Source: Nelumbo lutea
Lineage: Eukaryota; Streptophyta; Magnoliopsida; Proteales; Nelumbonaceae
DNA: 64,000 nt
Direction: 5' to 3'
Assembly: GCA_022828595.1 (NCBI GenBank)
Contig: JAKGHH010000002.1
Coordinates: forward strand, 104,157,254 to 104,221,253
The notes beneath the pieces are model-generated. The model searched no databases. It was not told the DNA's origin and saw only the letters and a list, made by a program, of their open reading frames with translations. How positions within the stretch are numbered: the first letter of the stretch is position 1; each line of letters starts with the position of its first letter. A program made the position numbers and the translations under genes. Shown here one piece after another: positions 33,456-44,822 of this stretch.

Positions 33456-34130
33456 TGATGGAGGCCCATCCCAAGGCCCATCTCACCATAGGGGTGGTTG
33501 ATCTTAGGATAAGGATAAGGCTAACTAAGATCCAAGAATTCAAGATAAGCAAGGGATCCAAGAAATCAAGATAAGCAAGAACTCAAGACTCCCAAGACTA
33601 TCAAGATTAGCAAGATCTAGCAAGACTCCAAGCATCATCAAGATTTCCAAAGACTTCCTAGATTCATGCATAGAAGACTACCAGGGAGATCGGACGGTGG
33701 AGGGTCAAGTTCAAGGAAATTTGATCTTACCAAGACAGCTCAAGATGGCCTATCAAGATCAAGATCAAGATCAAGAAAGCCCAAGATCCATGCAGATTAG
33801 ATCTATCCTAACCCTCTTTCCTAATTACATTACAACTTCCAAGATGTATTATAAATATTGATAATTTTCAGTTAATAGACACTTCATCTTTTCAGAATTT
33901 CTTCAAGCTCTCTTCTTTGAGTTTCGCCACTTTTTCTCTCTCCTAGAGAAATCGGTGTTATTCGCTAGGAACCACCTTTTCACCACCTAACTTGGTACTA
34001 ACTTGACGGTTGGAGCCCTCACGCCTGAGTCCACAATTCGGGCACTCTGACACCATCTCCCTTATAGAAATAGCTTAAGCGACCTCACCCAACTCATCTT
34101 TCCAACAAGGACAAGAGCAAATCAATCAAA
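33456..34130 (+). repeat. Gypsy-type LTR-like sequence rich in CAAGAT repeats
   Basis: It begins TGATGGAGGCCC and carries a long CAAGA/AAGATC-rich section (33,520-33,800), with a perfect AAGATC array near 33,745-33,772. A TATA-like ttataaatattg lies at about 33,850. It ends with the ctaacttgacggttgg block shared with the NLR-upstream repeats. This is the layout of a gypsy LTR (promoter, then repeat region, then a conserved 3' end). No internal domains follow. Confidence 0.5.
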
Positions 34131-35160
34131 TCAAAAACCATAGGCACTCTCTAAAAGACTAATTGGTTTGTAGTCTTTTACTTCAAGATTGCTCTCTTTC
34201 TAAGGGATAACATCTAAAATGTTAGAGCTAATATTCCAATTACATTGCAAAATTTGTTGTAAATTAAATCAAAATTTCAACTAATCATATTAAAGACATC
34301 ACATAATCTAATTATTTTTCAATGATTCATATTGCACAAAATGCACTTATCATCAAACTCTTTAACAACACTAAAGATATCAATGTCACATTTTGCTTTA
34401 TTATAATTCATTCACCTTCATGTTATCTTACAACAATTTCCATAGAATGCACCATTTTGCCTAAAGTTAATTCTTAGTTCATTTAGGCATATTGTTTCAG
34501 AAGCTTGACACAACCTTGGGATTTGGTGTGAATTCAAACTTGTAGAAAGGCAGTCTCTCCAAGTGAATGCCAGTGGGCCCATATATAGCAGATCTAGACT
34601 TGCTTTAATCTCATGTCACTATTCTCTTTTTCGGAGAATGACTGTTCAACCTAGGGTCAGAATTTTTAGGCTCAAAGTATAGTTGGGGTGGATGCCAGCT
34701 CAGAATTGATGCCAATTCACGGGCAGACACTAGTGTATAGAAGGGGGGATTTTGACATTTTGACATTTTTGAATATTTATAGGTCTGTAGTGGAAATCAG
34801 AAATCTGCATTAAGCATGTCTGTACTTCTCCATTTCTTTTGTTTTAGTAGAAATCTATTATGACCACAATTAAAAGGCCTTTTATTTATGACTAGTAGTT
34901 GTAACCCAACTGGGGGTCTATGACAAGCCATCTTTTGGATAGCTAAGGATAAAAAATATTAGTCTCTCTTATTTGTGCCCCAACTATAATATGTCCCTAT
35001 AACCCTATCCTTGAAATATATTACATATAACAAGACGGGAAGGCCCAAACCCATTCCTGTGCCTCAACTTAGGAATTTATTTGGGTTTAAAAGGCTTGAC
35101 CCCGCTGGTGTTATAATGGCCCTTATCTAAAAGGCTTGACCCCACTTGTATTATAGTGGC
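33985..35160 (+). repeat. NLR-upstream block, copy a
   Basis: It is colinear with 21,250-22,250 and 35,880-36,960. It starts inside LTR-like sequence rather than in the 5' part seen in the other two copies, which implies recombination at the shared ttgacggttgg region. It is non-coding. Confidence 0.75.
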
Positions 35161-35162
35161 CC

Positions 35163-37608
35163 TTATCTAAATAAATTTGTATTATCAGCCTTGGTCTACA
35201 CATTTGTTTACCATTAGGATGCTATCAATAATTTGTATATTTCTAATGAAAGAATATTGGTTTTCAAAGATTTCATCACCAATTACTCTTTAATTCTGTC
35301 TACTAAAACTAATGATGGATAAAAGTGGCTCACTAGTCACCCATCGCCACGTTGGCATCCAGTGCAACCTCGGATCACCTTGGGACTTTAAGTAGCATCA
35401 GGTTGGAACTTGCTCGCCAACAAGAAGGATTCATGTCACATTGGAGTACCGGAGCTTAGTTGGAGACAGCTCGGTGAAGACCGAGCTACAACATCAATTG
35501 TCACCTTAGAGCATATATACAACACAAGCATCTGACAAGTTCCTCGATCTCATAATATCTGACCTACAGTACTCACTCATTTTGTACCAAGTAGACCACT
35601 TAATACCTTTGATATGCTTGGGGGCACGCCACTCATTTAGCAGCACTTACAAAAGTCTCCCCTGTTTCTTTGGAAAAAGGAAAGTGGTCGACTCTGTGAC
35701 TGTCCTCAAGTGTCCCTAAGATCCGGGGGTTGAGGACCGTTCACTCCAAGAATCTTGGAGATGTTCTAATTGCTCCCCAGAGCTTGCTTAAGGGCAGTCC
35801 CTCACCCTCAAATGGTACACGCTCTTTTAGCCATTAAACTCTTACTCTACTCTTTGCTTTCTACTTTCAACTAGATCTCCTAACTCGACACTAACTTGAC
35901 GGTTGGGCCCTCAAGCCTGGGTCCACAACCTGGGCACTCTAACACCATCTCCCTTGTAGAAATAGCTTAAGCGACTTCACCCAGCTCATCTTTCCAGTAA
36001 TGACAAGAGCAAATCGAGGAAATCAAAAACCATAGGCACCCTCTAAAAGACTAATTGGTTTGTAGTCTTTTACTTCAAAGTTGCTCTCTTTCTAAGGGAT
36101 AACAGCTAAAATGTTTGAACTAATATTCCAATTACATTGCAATATTTGTTGTATATTAAATCAAATTTCCAAACAATCATATTAAAGTCATCACATAATC
36201 TAATTATTCTTCAATAGTTCATGTTACAGTACATATCATTAAAGTCTTTAACAACATTAAAGATATCACTCTCACATTTCGCTTTATCATAATTCATTCA
36301 CCTTCATGTTATCTTACAACATTCTCCATAGAATGTACCATTTTGCCTAAAGTTAATTCTTGGTTTATTTAGGCATTGTGTTTGAGAAGCTAGACACAAT
36401 ATTGGGATTTGGTGTAAATTCAAACTTGTAGAAAGGCAAGTTCTCCAAGTGAATGCTAGTGGGCCCATATATTCTCTTTTTCAGAGAATGACTATTCAGC
36501 ACAGGGTCAGAATTTTTAAGCCCAAAATACAGTTGGGGTGGGTGCCAGCTCGGAATTAATGCTAATTCACAGACAGGTATTAATGTATAGAATAGGGGTT
36601 TTTGACATTTTGTCATTTTGAATACGTATAGGTCTGTAATGGAAATCAGAAATCTGCATTAGGCCTGTCCGTACTTTTTAGAAATCTATTATGACCACAG
36701 TTAAAATGTATTTTACTTATGATTAACAGTCATAACACAACTGGGGGTCTATGGCAAGCCATCTTTTGGATATCTAAGGATAAAAAATATTGGTCCCTCT
36801 TATTTGGGCCCCAACTATAATATGTCCCTATAACCCTACCCTTGAAATATATTACATATAACAAGACGGGAAGGCCCGAACCCACTCCTTGGCCTCAAGT
36901 TAGGAATTTATTTGGGATTAAAAGGCTTGACCTCACTGGTGTTATAGTGGCCCTTTTCTTTATAACTTAGTCCGGTCAGCATTAATGGGTTCCATTACTG
37001 TTGTATTTTTTCATGAATCCATTCTTGATATCAAGTGTGGTAAAATCGTTGCAACTATATAATTGTGTTGAGTCTAGTAAACCAAAATCCTATTTGAATG
37101 GACCGATTTAAGTTTAATTGTTTAAATTGATTTTAACCTTATTTTGAAAAATTGGGCATTTGCTATGTAGTGTATAATGGCACTAATGACACTAGTTTTC
37201 GTATATTAAACAATAATAGACAATCGTAATATGTGCCTTAGACTTTGTTTTCCCTAATTAATTTTTAATGTTTACATCAACTACAAATATTTCCTAATTT
37301 TTAATGTTTTCCTTACATTATAATTGCATTCCAGCAGCCTGAAAAGCAAAGAAAAGACTAGAGACTAAATCTGAGGCCACAAAGTCCTCCCCAATGCTGT
37401 GTTTGTGCAAAATTCAAAGATGCTGAAACTGTCGGCAGCGTCATCATCTCAGCTCTCCAAGTCTTTGAGTTTATTATTCTATTCCAAGTGCTTCTTTACA
37501 CTATTGCCCTTGGACATGGGTTTGGTTGAATGATCCATAATTAAGTCCACAACTGGAGAACCATTCGCCGTGTCTTCTTGACTGGTGCCATCCCAAGGTG
37601 TTATATGC
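35163..37608 (+). repeat. NLR-upstream block, copy b (upstream of NLR2)
   Basis: It is directly adjacent to copy a and repeats it from 35,880 onward, with an extra 5' part (35,163-35,880) shared only with the NLR1 copy. It continues to the NLR2 leader. Between about 37,330 and 37,450 it has sequence absent upstream of NLR1. It is non-coding. Confidence 0.75.
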
Positions 37609-37665
37609 TCTGATCAGTGAGTGGAACGTTGTGACCGCTTGCTCTAGTCTGTTTTCTCTTTGGCA
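37609..37665 (+). promoter_or_regulatory. Conserved 5' leader of NLR2
   Basis: It is nearly identical to 22,816-22,872 upstream of NLR1 and ends a few bases before the ATG at 37,670. An in-frame GTG at 37,598 extends the frame upstream, but the conserved MAEAVLFDFVG start argues for 37,670. Confidence 0.5.
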
Positions 37666-37669
37666 AAAT

Positions 37670-40600
37670 ATGGCAGAAGCTGTGCTTTTTGACTTTGTTG
37701 GAAACATAGTGGCGAGCTTGGCCTCCCAAGCTATTCAAGAGATTTGTCTGGCATCAAATGTCAGAAAGGATGTTGAAAAGCTCAAAAACAAGCTATCGGC
37801 GATCAAAGTTGTGCTTCTGGATGCAGAGGAACAGCAAGCCAACAACGATGCCGTGAATGATTGGCTGAGAAGGCTCAAGGACGCTGTTTATGATGCAGAT
37901 GACGTGGTAGATGAATTTGAAACTGAAGCTTTGCGAAGGCAAGTGGAGATCCATGGCAGCAAAAGAAAGGAGGTAAAAAACTTCTTTTCTCGTTCAAATC
38001 CTGTTGCATTCAACCTTAAGATGGGTCATAGAATAAAAAAGATCTGGGAGAATCTTGATGTGATTGCATCAGATATGTCCAGATTCCATTTTAGAGAGAG
38101 GTTACATGATACCAGGCCATTTGCCAAGATAAAGAGGGAGGAAACCCATTCCTTCGTACATGAATCCAATGTTATTGGACGAGACCAAGATAAAAAGAAA
38201 ATTGTAGAGCTTTTATTAAAGGGACCCCCCGACTTCAACTTGGGTGGTGGTGATGGTGTTCATCATCATCATCATCATCCAGCTGATCAGAATGTGGGCA
38301 TCATTCCCATAGTTGGAATTGGGGGACTGGGGAAGACCACACTTGCCCAATTGGTCTACAACGACCAGAGTGTGGCAGAGCACTTCCAACTGAGAATGTG
38401 GGTGTGCGTGTCCGATGAATTTGATGTGAAATTGCTAACACAAAAAATTATAAGATGTGCCAACTCTTCAGATATAGATTGTTCCAACAAAGAAATGGAA
38501 CAATTACAGGCTATCCTTCGAAAAGCTGTGGATGGGAGGAGATATCTACTGGTGCTGGACGACGTGTGGAACGATAAAGCAGAGAAGTGGAATAAGCTGA
38601 AAGAATTGCTAATGGGTGGTTGTGTGGGAAGTAAAATCCTAGTGACAACACGTAGCAAAAAGGTGGCAAAAATCATGGGGACAGTTGGTATCGAAGCATA
38701 CCATTTGGAGGGGTTGAATGAAGAAGAATGTTGGGAGTTGTTCAAGCAACGTGCATTTGAGCAAGGACATGAACCAGACCCAAAGCTGGTGGAGATTGGA
38801 AAGGAAATCGTCAAAAAGTGCAGAGGAGTACCACTAGCAGCAAAATCACTAGGGAGTTTGATGCGCTTTAAAACCCAAGAAAGCGAGTGGTTGTATGTGA
38901 AAAATAATGAGATATGGAGAATAGAAGGGGATGATGACTACGGAGATAAAATTGTAAGAGTACTGAGGCTAAGCTATGATCATTTGCCTTCCAAATTGAA
39001 GCAATGCTTCGCCTATTGCTCAATATTTCCCAAAGATCATGAAATAGAAAAGGAGACCCTCATCCAATTATGGATGGCACAGGGGTTCATTGGAGGGAGT
39101 AGTAGTAGTGAGAGGAGGAGGGTGGAGGAAATAGGTGAGGAGTATTTCAACGATCTACTGTGGAGATGCATGTTTCAGGAAGCAAAAGAAGATGAAGAGG
39201 GAAACATAGTAAGTTGCAAAATGCACGACCTCGTGCATGACCTTGCTCAATCTGTCGCAGGGGTCGAGTGTTTTCGGATAGAGAGGGCCAGGGATGAAGA
39301 GGTGGCTCAACCACCTAGTATAACTATTCCGGAAGGAGTTCGACACGTGGCACTTCTTGACGATGGAGGATATAATAGCACTAACGGCATTGAATCCTGG
39401 TCACAATTGAAACTTGCTAATAAGGTGCGGACTCTACTCTTGCCCCATGGATATTATTCTGGGATGAGATTGCCAATTGAAAGAATAGTGAATTGTTGTG
39501 CTTGCTTACGTGTGTTATACTTACATGGTACAAGTATTGAGAGCTTGCAAATAAGTAGCATAGGTGAATTGAAGCACTTAAGGCACCTTGACCTCTCTGG
39601 TAACGATAGAATTAAGACATTCCCTACATCAATTACCAAGCTCCAAAATTTGCAGACCATGAAACTTATAAATTGTGGTGGTATTGAAAAATTGCCAGCA
39701 AATATTGGAAATATGAAGAGCCTAAGACATGTTGACCTCTCTGGGAGCAGGCGCATCGAAGAACTCCCAGCTTCTATTACAAAACTAGAGAATTTGCACA
39801 CTCTAAATCTTGATAGTTGTGGTCCATTTGAAAATTTGCCGCAAAACTTGGGAAGATTGAGAAAGCTTAGGATAATCAATTTGACAATAACAGCAGGGGA
39901 ACATGTCATGAGGGAGTTGCATGGCCTGAACCTAAGCGGTGATTTAACTATTTGGAGACTTGAACAAGTGAGAGATGGCAAGGAAGCAAACTTGAAGGAG
40001 AAGCCACACCTTCGATCCTTGACATTGGAATATCTAGGAAAAGGGGTTAATGATGATGATGCGTTGGAAGGACTGCAGCCACATCCAAATCAAAAGAAAT
40101 TGAAGCTAAAAAGGTATGGAGGGATGAAATTTGCTTCTTGGATGATTAAATCCTCGTTGCTCCCAAATCTAGTGAGAATTGACTTAGAGGATTGTCCAAG
40201 ATGCGAATCTCTAGAGTTCTCAGGTCCGCTCCCTTCCCTTGAAGTTCTAAGCCTATATAGATTGGAAGCCCTCAAGAGCATTACATGTAAATTGAGAAAA
40301 GGAGATGGATTGTTCCCATCCTTAAAGCAACTCTACCTCCAGTACATGCCTAAATTGGAGAGTTGGTCAGTAGTAATGGAAATATTAGACGGTGATCAGG
40401 AAGTGGTGGTAGTAAAAGAAGAAGAAGAGCCACATAACTCATTATCAGTAATACTGTTCCATCACCTTCCCTGTCGCTGGACCATAGTGCGTTGTCCTAA
40501 ATTGGAAAGTATTCCTTGGGGTTTGCCAGCACGTGAAAGAGTGGAATTATCTTTAATTGATGCCAAGCCATTGGAGTTAATTCTGAAGAAGAAGACGAAG

Positions 40601-41191
40601 AAGGATAAAACCCCCATCCCCATCCCATTAATGTTGACATCATCATCATCATCATCAACTTCAAACTCATCATCCTCTTCTTCTTCTTCTACTTCTTTTC
40701 AACACTTCCTTCCCACCACATCCTTGGAAATTAGATACTGCAGTGACCTAGAGTCTTTTCCTTCGGAGGCGATGGAAGGCTTGACTTCTATCCGAATTTT
40801 ACAAATTTCATATTGTGATCAATTGACATCATTGCATCCTCAAGCAGTGAAGCAATACCTCGCCGATCTTGAAGAGCTACAAATTGAGTCTTGTCGACCT
40901 TTTCATTCGTTGGAGGGCCTCGGAGGTCTTTCTGCCCTAAAAGCTTTGAGGATTAGGGATCTGCCCAAATTGGTCGCATTTCCAGAGGAGCTTGGAGACC
41001 TCAAATCCCTTCGGAAACTTCATATTGAAAATTGTCCTAATCTATCATCACTACCTCAAGGTATGCGGCGTCTGACAGAGCTACAGATTCTACGGATTCA
41101 AAAATGTCCCAAGTTAAAGAAAAGATGCGCAACCGGTAATGGTAAAGATTGGCCTATGATATCTCATGTCCCAGATGTGCAAATACAATGA
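37670..41191 (+). CDS. NLR2: full-length CC-NB-ARC-LRR disease-resistance protein (RGA-like)
   Basis: This is an intronless CNL of 1173 aa, a usual length for the family, with every diagnostic motif. The Rx-type coiled coil (1-120) has AVYDADDVVDEFE. A His run lies just before the NB-ARC domain. The P-loop GIGGLGKTT starts at 216, kinase-2 LLVLDDVW is at 293-300, RNBS-B is KILVTTRS, GVPLAAK is at 386-392, RNBS-D is KQCFAYCSIFPKD and MHD is at 518-520 (codon GAC at 39,227). LRRs run from about 570 to the end, interrupted by an acidic run (VVVVKEEEEP, about 910-920) and a Ser-rich stretch (about 991-1011). The family are cytosolic or nuclear ADP/ATP-switch immune receptors that detect pathogen effectors and trigger hypersensitive cell death. 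The specificity is unknown. It is the only NLR here without visible damage. Confidence 0.95.
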   Translation: MAEAVLFDFVGNIVASLASQAIQEICLASNVRKDVEKLKNKLSAIKVVLLDAEEQQANNDAVNDWLRRLKDAVYDADDVVDEFETEALRRQVEIHGSKRKEVKNFFSRSNPVAFNLKMGHRIKKIWENLDVIASDMSRFHFRERLHDTRPFAKIKREETHSFVHESNVIGRDQDKKKIVELLLKGPPDFNLGGGDGVHHHHHHPADQNVGIIPIVGIGGLGKTTLAQLVYNDQSVAEHFQLRMWVCVSDEFDVKLLTQKIIRCANSSDIDCSNKEMEQLQAILRKAVDGRRYLLVLDDVWNDKAEKWNKLKELLMGGCVGSKILVTTRSKKVAKIMGTVGIEAYHLEGLNEEECWELFKQRAFEQGHEPDPKLVEIGKEIVKKCRGVPLAAKSLGSLMRFKTQESEWLYVKNNEIWRIEGDDDYGDKIVRVLRLSYDHLPSKLKQCFAYCSIFPKDHEIEKETLIQLWMAQGFIGGSSSSERRRVEEIGEEYFNDLLWRCMFQEAKEDEEGNIVSCKMHDLVHDLAQSVAGVECFRIERARDEEVAQPPSITIPEGVRHVALLDDGGYNSTNGIESWSQLKLANKVRTLLLPHGYYSGMRLPIERIVNCCACLRVLYLHGTSIESLQISSIGELKHLRHLDLSGNDRIKTFPTSITKLQNLQTMKLINCGGIEKLPANIGNMKSLRHVDLSGSRRIEELPASITKLENLHTLNLDSCGPFENLPQNLGRLRKLRIINLTITAGEHVMRELHGLNLSGDLTIWRLEQVRDGKEANLKEKPHLRSLTLEYLGKGVNDDDALEGLQPHPNQKKLKLKRYGGMKFASWMIKSSLLPNLVRIDLEDCPRCESLEFSGPLPSLEVLSLYRLEALKSITCKLRKGDGLFPSLKQLYLQYMPKLESWSVVMEILDGDQEVVVVKEEEEPHNSLSVILFHHLPCRWTIVRCPKLESIPWGLPARERVELSLIDAKPLELILKKKTKKDKTPIPIPLMLTSSSSSSTSNSSSSSSSSTSFQHFLPTTSLEIRYCSDLESFPSEAMEGLTSIRILQISYCDQLTSLHPQAVKQYLADLEELQIESCRPFHSLEGLGGLSALKALRIRDLPKLVAFPEELGDLKSLRKLHIENCPNLSSLPQGMRRLTELQILRIQKCPKLKKRCATGNGKDWPMISHVPDVQIQ

Positions 41192-43333
41192 TGGTGCTGA
41201 TGACCTACTGACAGAATTTTAATTATTAAGTGATTGGAAACTGTATTACTTCTCAACTTTCACATTCGTCACATCACTCCAAAAAGGAGAAGCCATGGCG
41301 CATCACCATCTCTGTTTTGCTTTTATCCACAACATCAGACTTCCTTCTTCTACCTCTGGTACGTACGTAGTCACTTTACTTTATCTTCACAACCAAACTA
41401 TTTCACTGTGCTTCGTTTAGTGTTCATCTACAACAGGGAGGCCAATTAAGTTTCGTCTATTTCTATATTCTTTCTTATCTTTTATGGGAAAATTGACAAT
41501 TTCTTTTAGACCTTAAAGTCATTTCCATGGAACAAGAAACAGGGGAGGCCAATAGAAAATGGTCTCGCATTTTAATTAGTTTTAAATTTAATTTACATCA
41601 ACATGAAACTATTGTTTTTGGGTAACCAATATTGTATTAAACATTGAATAAAATCCTCTATGCATATCCTCAACTTTGTTTAGTGTTCCTGCTTTTACCA
41701 CAATGGGTCACAACAGGCTTTGTAGTTGTGCATTGGAAACATCTGCCTAGTCCTCAACGTCCGGATGTTCCCATTGCACAGCTTCGAGGCTGTTGTGACA
41801 AGTTGTTGAGACTTGATCCTAACTCGGTCACAAATCAATGAGTTAAATAAAATTTAGGGTAAATTATAGATTAGTACACTGTACTTTTGGGGTGGTGGGA
41901 ATCACCCTCCTCAACTTTCTAATTCCGATAAAGATCCCCTCTGTCTGTATCTCATCAATTAATTGGAAAAGATTCTCATTATAAGACTATTTAGATATTT
42001 TTAAATCTCCAAAGTACCCTTTGTTCATGGATTTTCTAAAATAAGTGTTGGTGTTCAGTTTAGCGGTTTTTTTTTTTTCAATTTCCATTTCTTATTGGTT
42101 TAGTTGGTATTAATTGCATGTTGTGTTTGTTGCAATTCTAGGTTTTTATAGAATTTTCTTGGGTTTTTTGTTATATTTTCCATTTTATAGAAGTTTCTGA
42201 AATGGTATTTTCTAAGTTAACTTCTTTGTCACTCAACTTAACGAAGAGGGGGTCTTTGTTGGAATTTGAATGTTTAGGGGGGTTTGTGGAATTTGTTTAT
42301 ATTATATTGTATAATCAACTAGATTTTCTGTTTAACCTTCTTATTCTGATTGTGATGATGCATTTGGACTTATGTTTTTCTTTCTTTAAAGCACTGTAAC
42401 AAAATAAAAGGACTACAAACTACTATCAACAAGAAATAGAGTTGTTCAACAAGGCAATCACATATAGAGGCCTATCTTGGTGCCATAAATACACATGCAA
42501 AGTATTTGTGCTCATAGCTGTCGAATAAATGAGAGACTATTATAGTGTCTATTTGCATAAAGAGACTTCGACTAAATCCAAACAGAAATATAAGTTTGTT
42601 TATATCCCATTAATGCACTAATTATTGAATGTTTGAACAGATAAAAATAGAAGAATATTCAGCTTTTTGGGCTGCTTGAAAAGCATGATTGCTCCACAGA
42701 CAAATATGGTGTTAGAAATTTATTCAACCTATGAGTATCATCTAATTTTATTGATTAGCTACTTTTTACCCATTTTCATTTTCCCTCTTTTAAATTTTAA
42801 AAGTTCCAAATCCTCATTGTTTTTCTAGCCTCTGCATAAAAGTTTGTGTTGTTGTTTCTTCTTTTGTTGTACAAATTTGACTACTAATATTTGTATATCT
42901 TTACAAATATCTTTTACTTGGATCTTAGTTTTAAAATTTTTCCTAATTAGGCATTTCAAATTTACCTTTAAACCTAAAATATTCATTCAGGTGAGATGCA
43001 ACTTTTCTCTTGCACATCTGAAGAATCATGTAGGGATCATCATTTCTTGTAACAGTCAAATCTCAAGTTGACAAGTATGAGACATGCATGAGTTCAAGCC
43101 TAAGAGTTGCCACTTTGTGAAAAAATTTCCAAAGGTTAGGGTTTATATCCTCTCCTTCCAAAGACATTGGATAACCAACTTGGACCTATATTGAGTTAAG
43201 GAATCATATGATAGTAGCAACAATTATTGTTTTATTGCACACTTTCTTTCTATTCATTTTTTCTTCTTGTGTTTCTTGATATCATGGTCAGTAGCAGAAA
43301 AAATTTCCAAAGCATGAGACAGTCAAATCTCAA
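41192..43333. other. NLR2 3' flank and intergenic sequence
   Basis: The first 250 bases downstream resemble the flank of NLR3 (shared ctcaactttcacattc and ttcttctncctctggt), so they are probably the 3' UTR. A further match around 41,495-41,545 corresponds to 45,398-45,446. The remainder to 43,333 is AT-rich with no recognised gene. The words cagtcaaatctcaag and aaatttccaaag occur twice (about 43,050-43,125 and 43,300-43,333), leading into NLR3. Confidence 0.45.
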
Positions 43334-44822
43334 GCTGTTTATGATGCAGATGATGTGGTGGACGAATTTGCAACCCGACTTTTGTTACGGCAGGTGGAAA
43401 TTCATGCTGGTCGTAGCAGAAGCTTTATGTCCATGGGGAAGAAGGTATGTTCAAGCTGCTGTTTTTCTGTTCCAGTCTTTAGCTCTAAGATGGCCCATAG
43501 GATACAACATATCACAGAGAGGCTTGATTGGTTTGAGCGCCAAATACCCTGGTTGAAGTTAGTGGAGAGGTCCTATGATACCAGGCCATTTGCAAACATA
43601 CAGAGGAAGGAAACCCATTCCTTCGTACATGAATCCAATGTTATTGGACGAGAACAAGATAAAAAGAAGATTGTAGAGCTTTTATTAAAGGGACCCCCCG
43701 ACTTCAACTTGGGTGGTGGTGATGGTGATCATCGTCATCATCATCCAGCTGATCAGAATGTGGGCATCATTCCCATAGTTGGAATTGGGGGACTGGGGAA
43801 GACCACACTTGCCCAATTGGTCTACAACGACCAGAGTGTGGCAGAGCACTTCCAACTGAGAATGTGGGTGTGCGTGTCCGATAAATTTGATGTGAAATTG
43901 CTAACACAAAAAATTATAAGATGTGCCAACTCTTCAGATATAGATTGTTCCAACAAAGAAATGGAACAATTACAGGCTAGCCTTCGAAAAGCTGCGGACG
44001 GGAGGAGATATCTACTGGTGCTGGACGACGTGTGGAATGAAGACCAAGAGAAGTGGGATTATCTTAAAAACTTGCTGATGGGTGGTTCCTTGGGTAGTAA
44101 AATCTTAGTGACAACCCGTAGCCAACAGGTGGCAACAATCATGGGTTCAGTTGAAACATATCGTTTGCAGGGGTTTGCCGGCATTTGAAAGAGTGCGATT
44201 ATCTTGGATTGATGCCAAGACATTGGAGTTAGCTCTGAAGAAAAAGACGAAGAAGGATAAAACCCCCATCCCATTAATGTTGACATCATCATCATCATCA
44301 ACTACAAACTCATCATCCTCTTCTTCTTCTATTTCTTTTCAACACTTCCTTCCCACTAATCATGTAACCACCACATCCTTGCAAATTAGATACTGCAGTG
44401 ACCTAGAGTCTTTTCCTTCGGAGGCGATGGAAGGCTTGACTTCTATCCGAATTTTACATATTTCACATTGTGATCAATTGACATCATTGCATCCCCAAGC
44501 AGTGAAGCAATACCTCGCCGATCTTGAAGAGCTACAAATTAAAAATTGTGATGGCTTTCATTCGTTGGAGGGCATCGGAGGTCTTTCTGCCCTAAAAGTT
44601 TTGAGGATTAGGCATCTGCACCAATTGGTGCACCAATTGGTGGAGCTGCCAGAGGAGCTTGGAGACCTCGAATTGCTTGAAGAGCTTTATATTGATGACT
44701 GTCCCAAATTGACATCTCTACCTCAAGGTATGCAGCGTCTAATGCAACTTCGACATCTACGGATTGAAATTTGTCGGGATTGGCCTAACATATCTCATGT
44801 CCCAGAGCTGGAAATACTATGA
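43334..44822 (+). pseudogene. NLR3: CNL pseudogene with missing CC start and internal deletion
   Basis: Homology starts abruptly at the EDVID-like AVYDADDVVDEFA, so the first 65 or so residues of the coiled coil are absent, and upstream sequence is unrelated. The linker, P-loop GIGGLGKTT, RNBS-A, kinase-2 LLVLDDVW and RNBS-B KILVTTRS are intact. At about 44,170 the sequence jumps from the NB-ARC (VETYRLQG) to the terminal LRRs (LPAFERV...). It thereby loses the equivalent of about 1.8 kb, including GLPL, RNBS-D, MHD and most LRRs. The join shifts the frame, so the first frame stops at 44,188 and the LRR part continues in another frame to 44,822 with the same Ser-rich stretch as NLR2. It cannot encode a complete receptor. 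Confidence 0.9.

Noticed and set aside
37598..37669. Upstream extension of NLR2 from a GTG at 37,598
   Set aside because: The same sequence lies in the untranslated leader of NLR1, and the family starts at MAE-type Met, matching the ATG at 37,670.
43227..43556. 109-aa plus-strand ORF at the start of NLR3
   Set aside because: It is an out-of-frame reading of the NLR3 coiled-coil/linker sequence.
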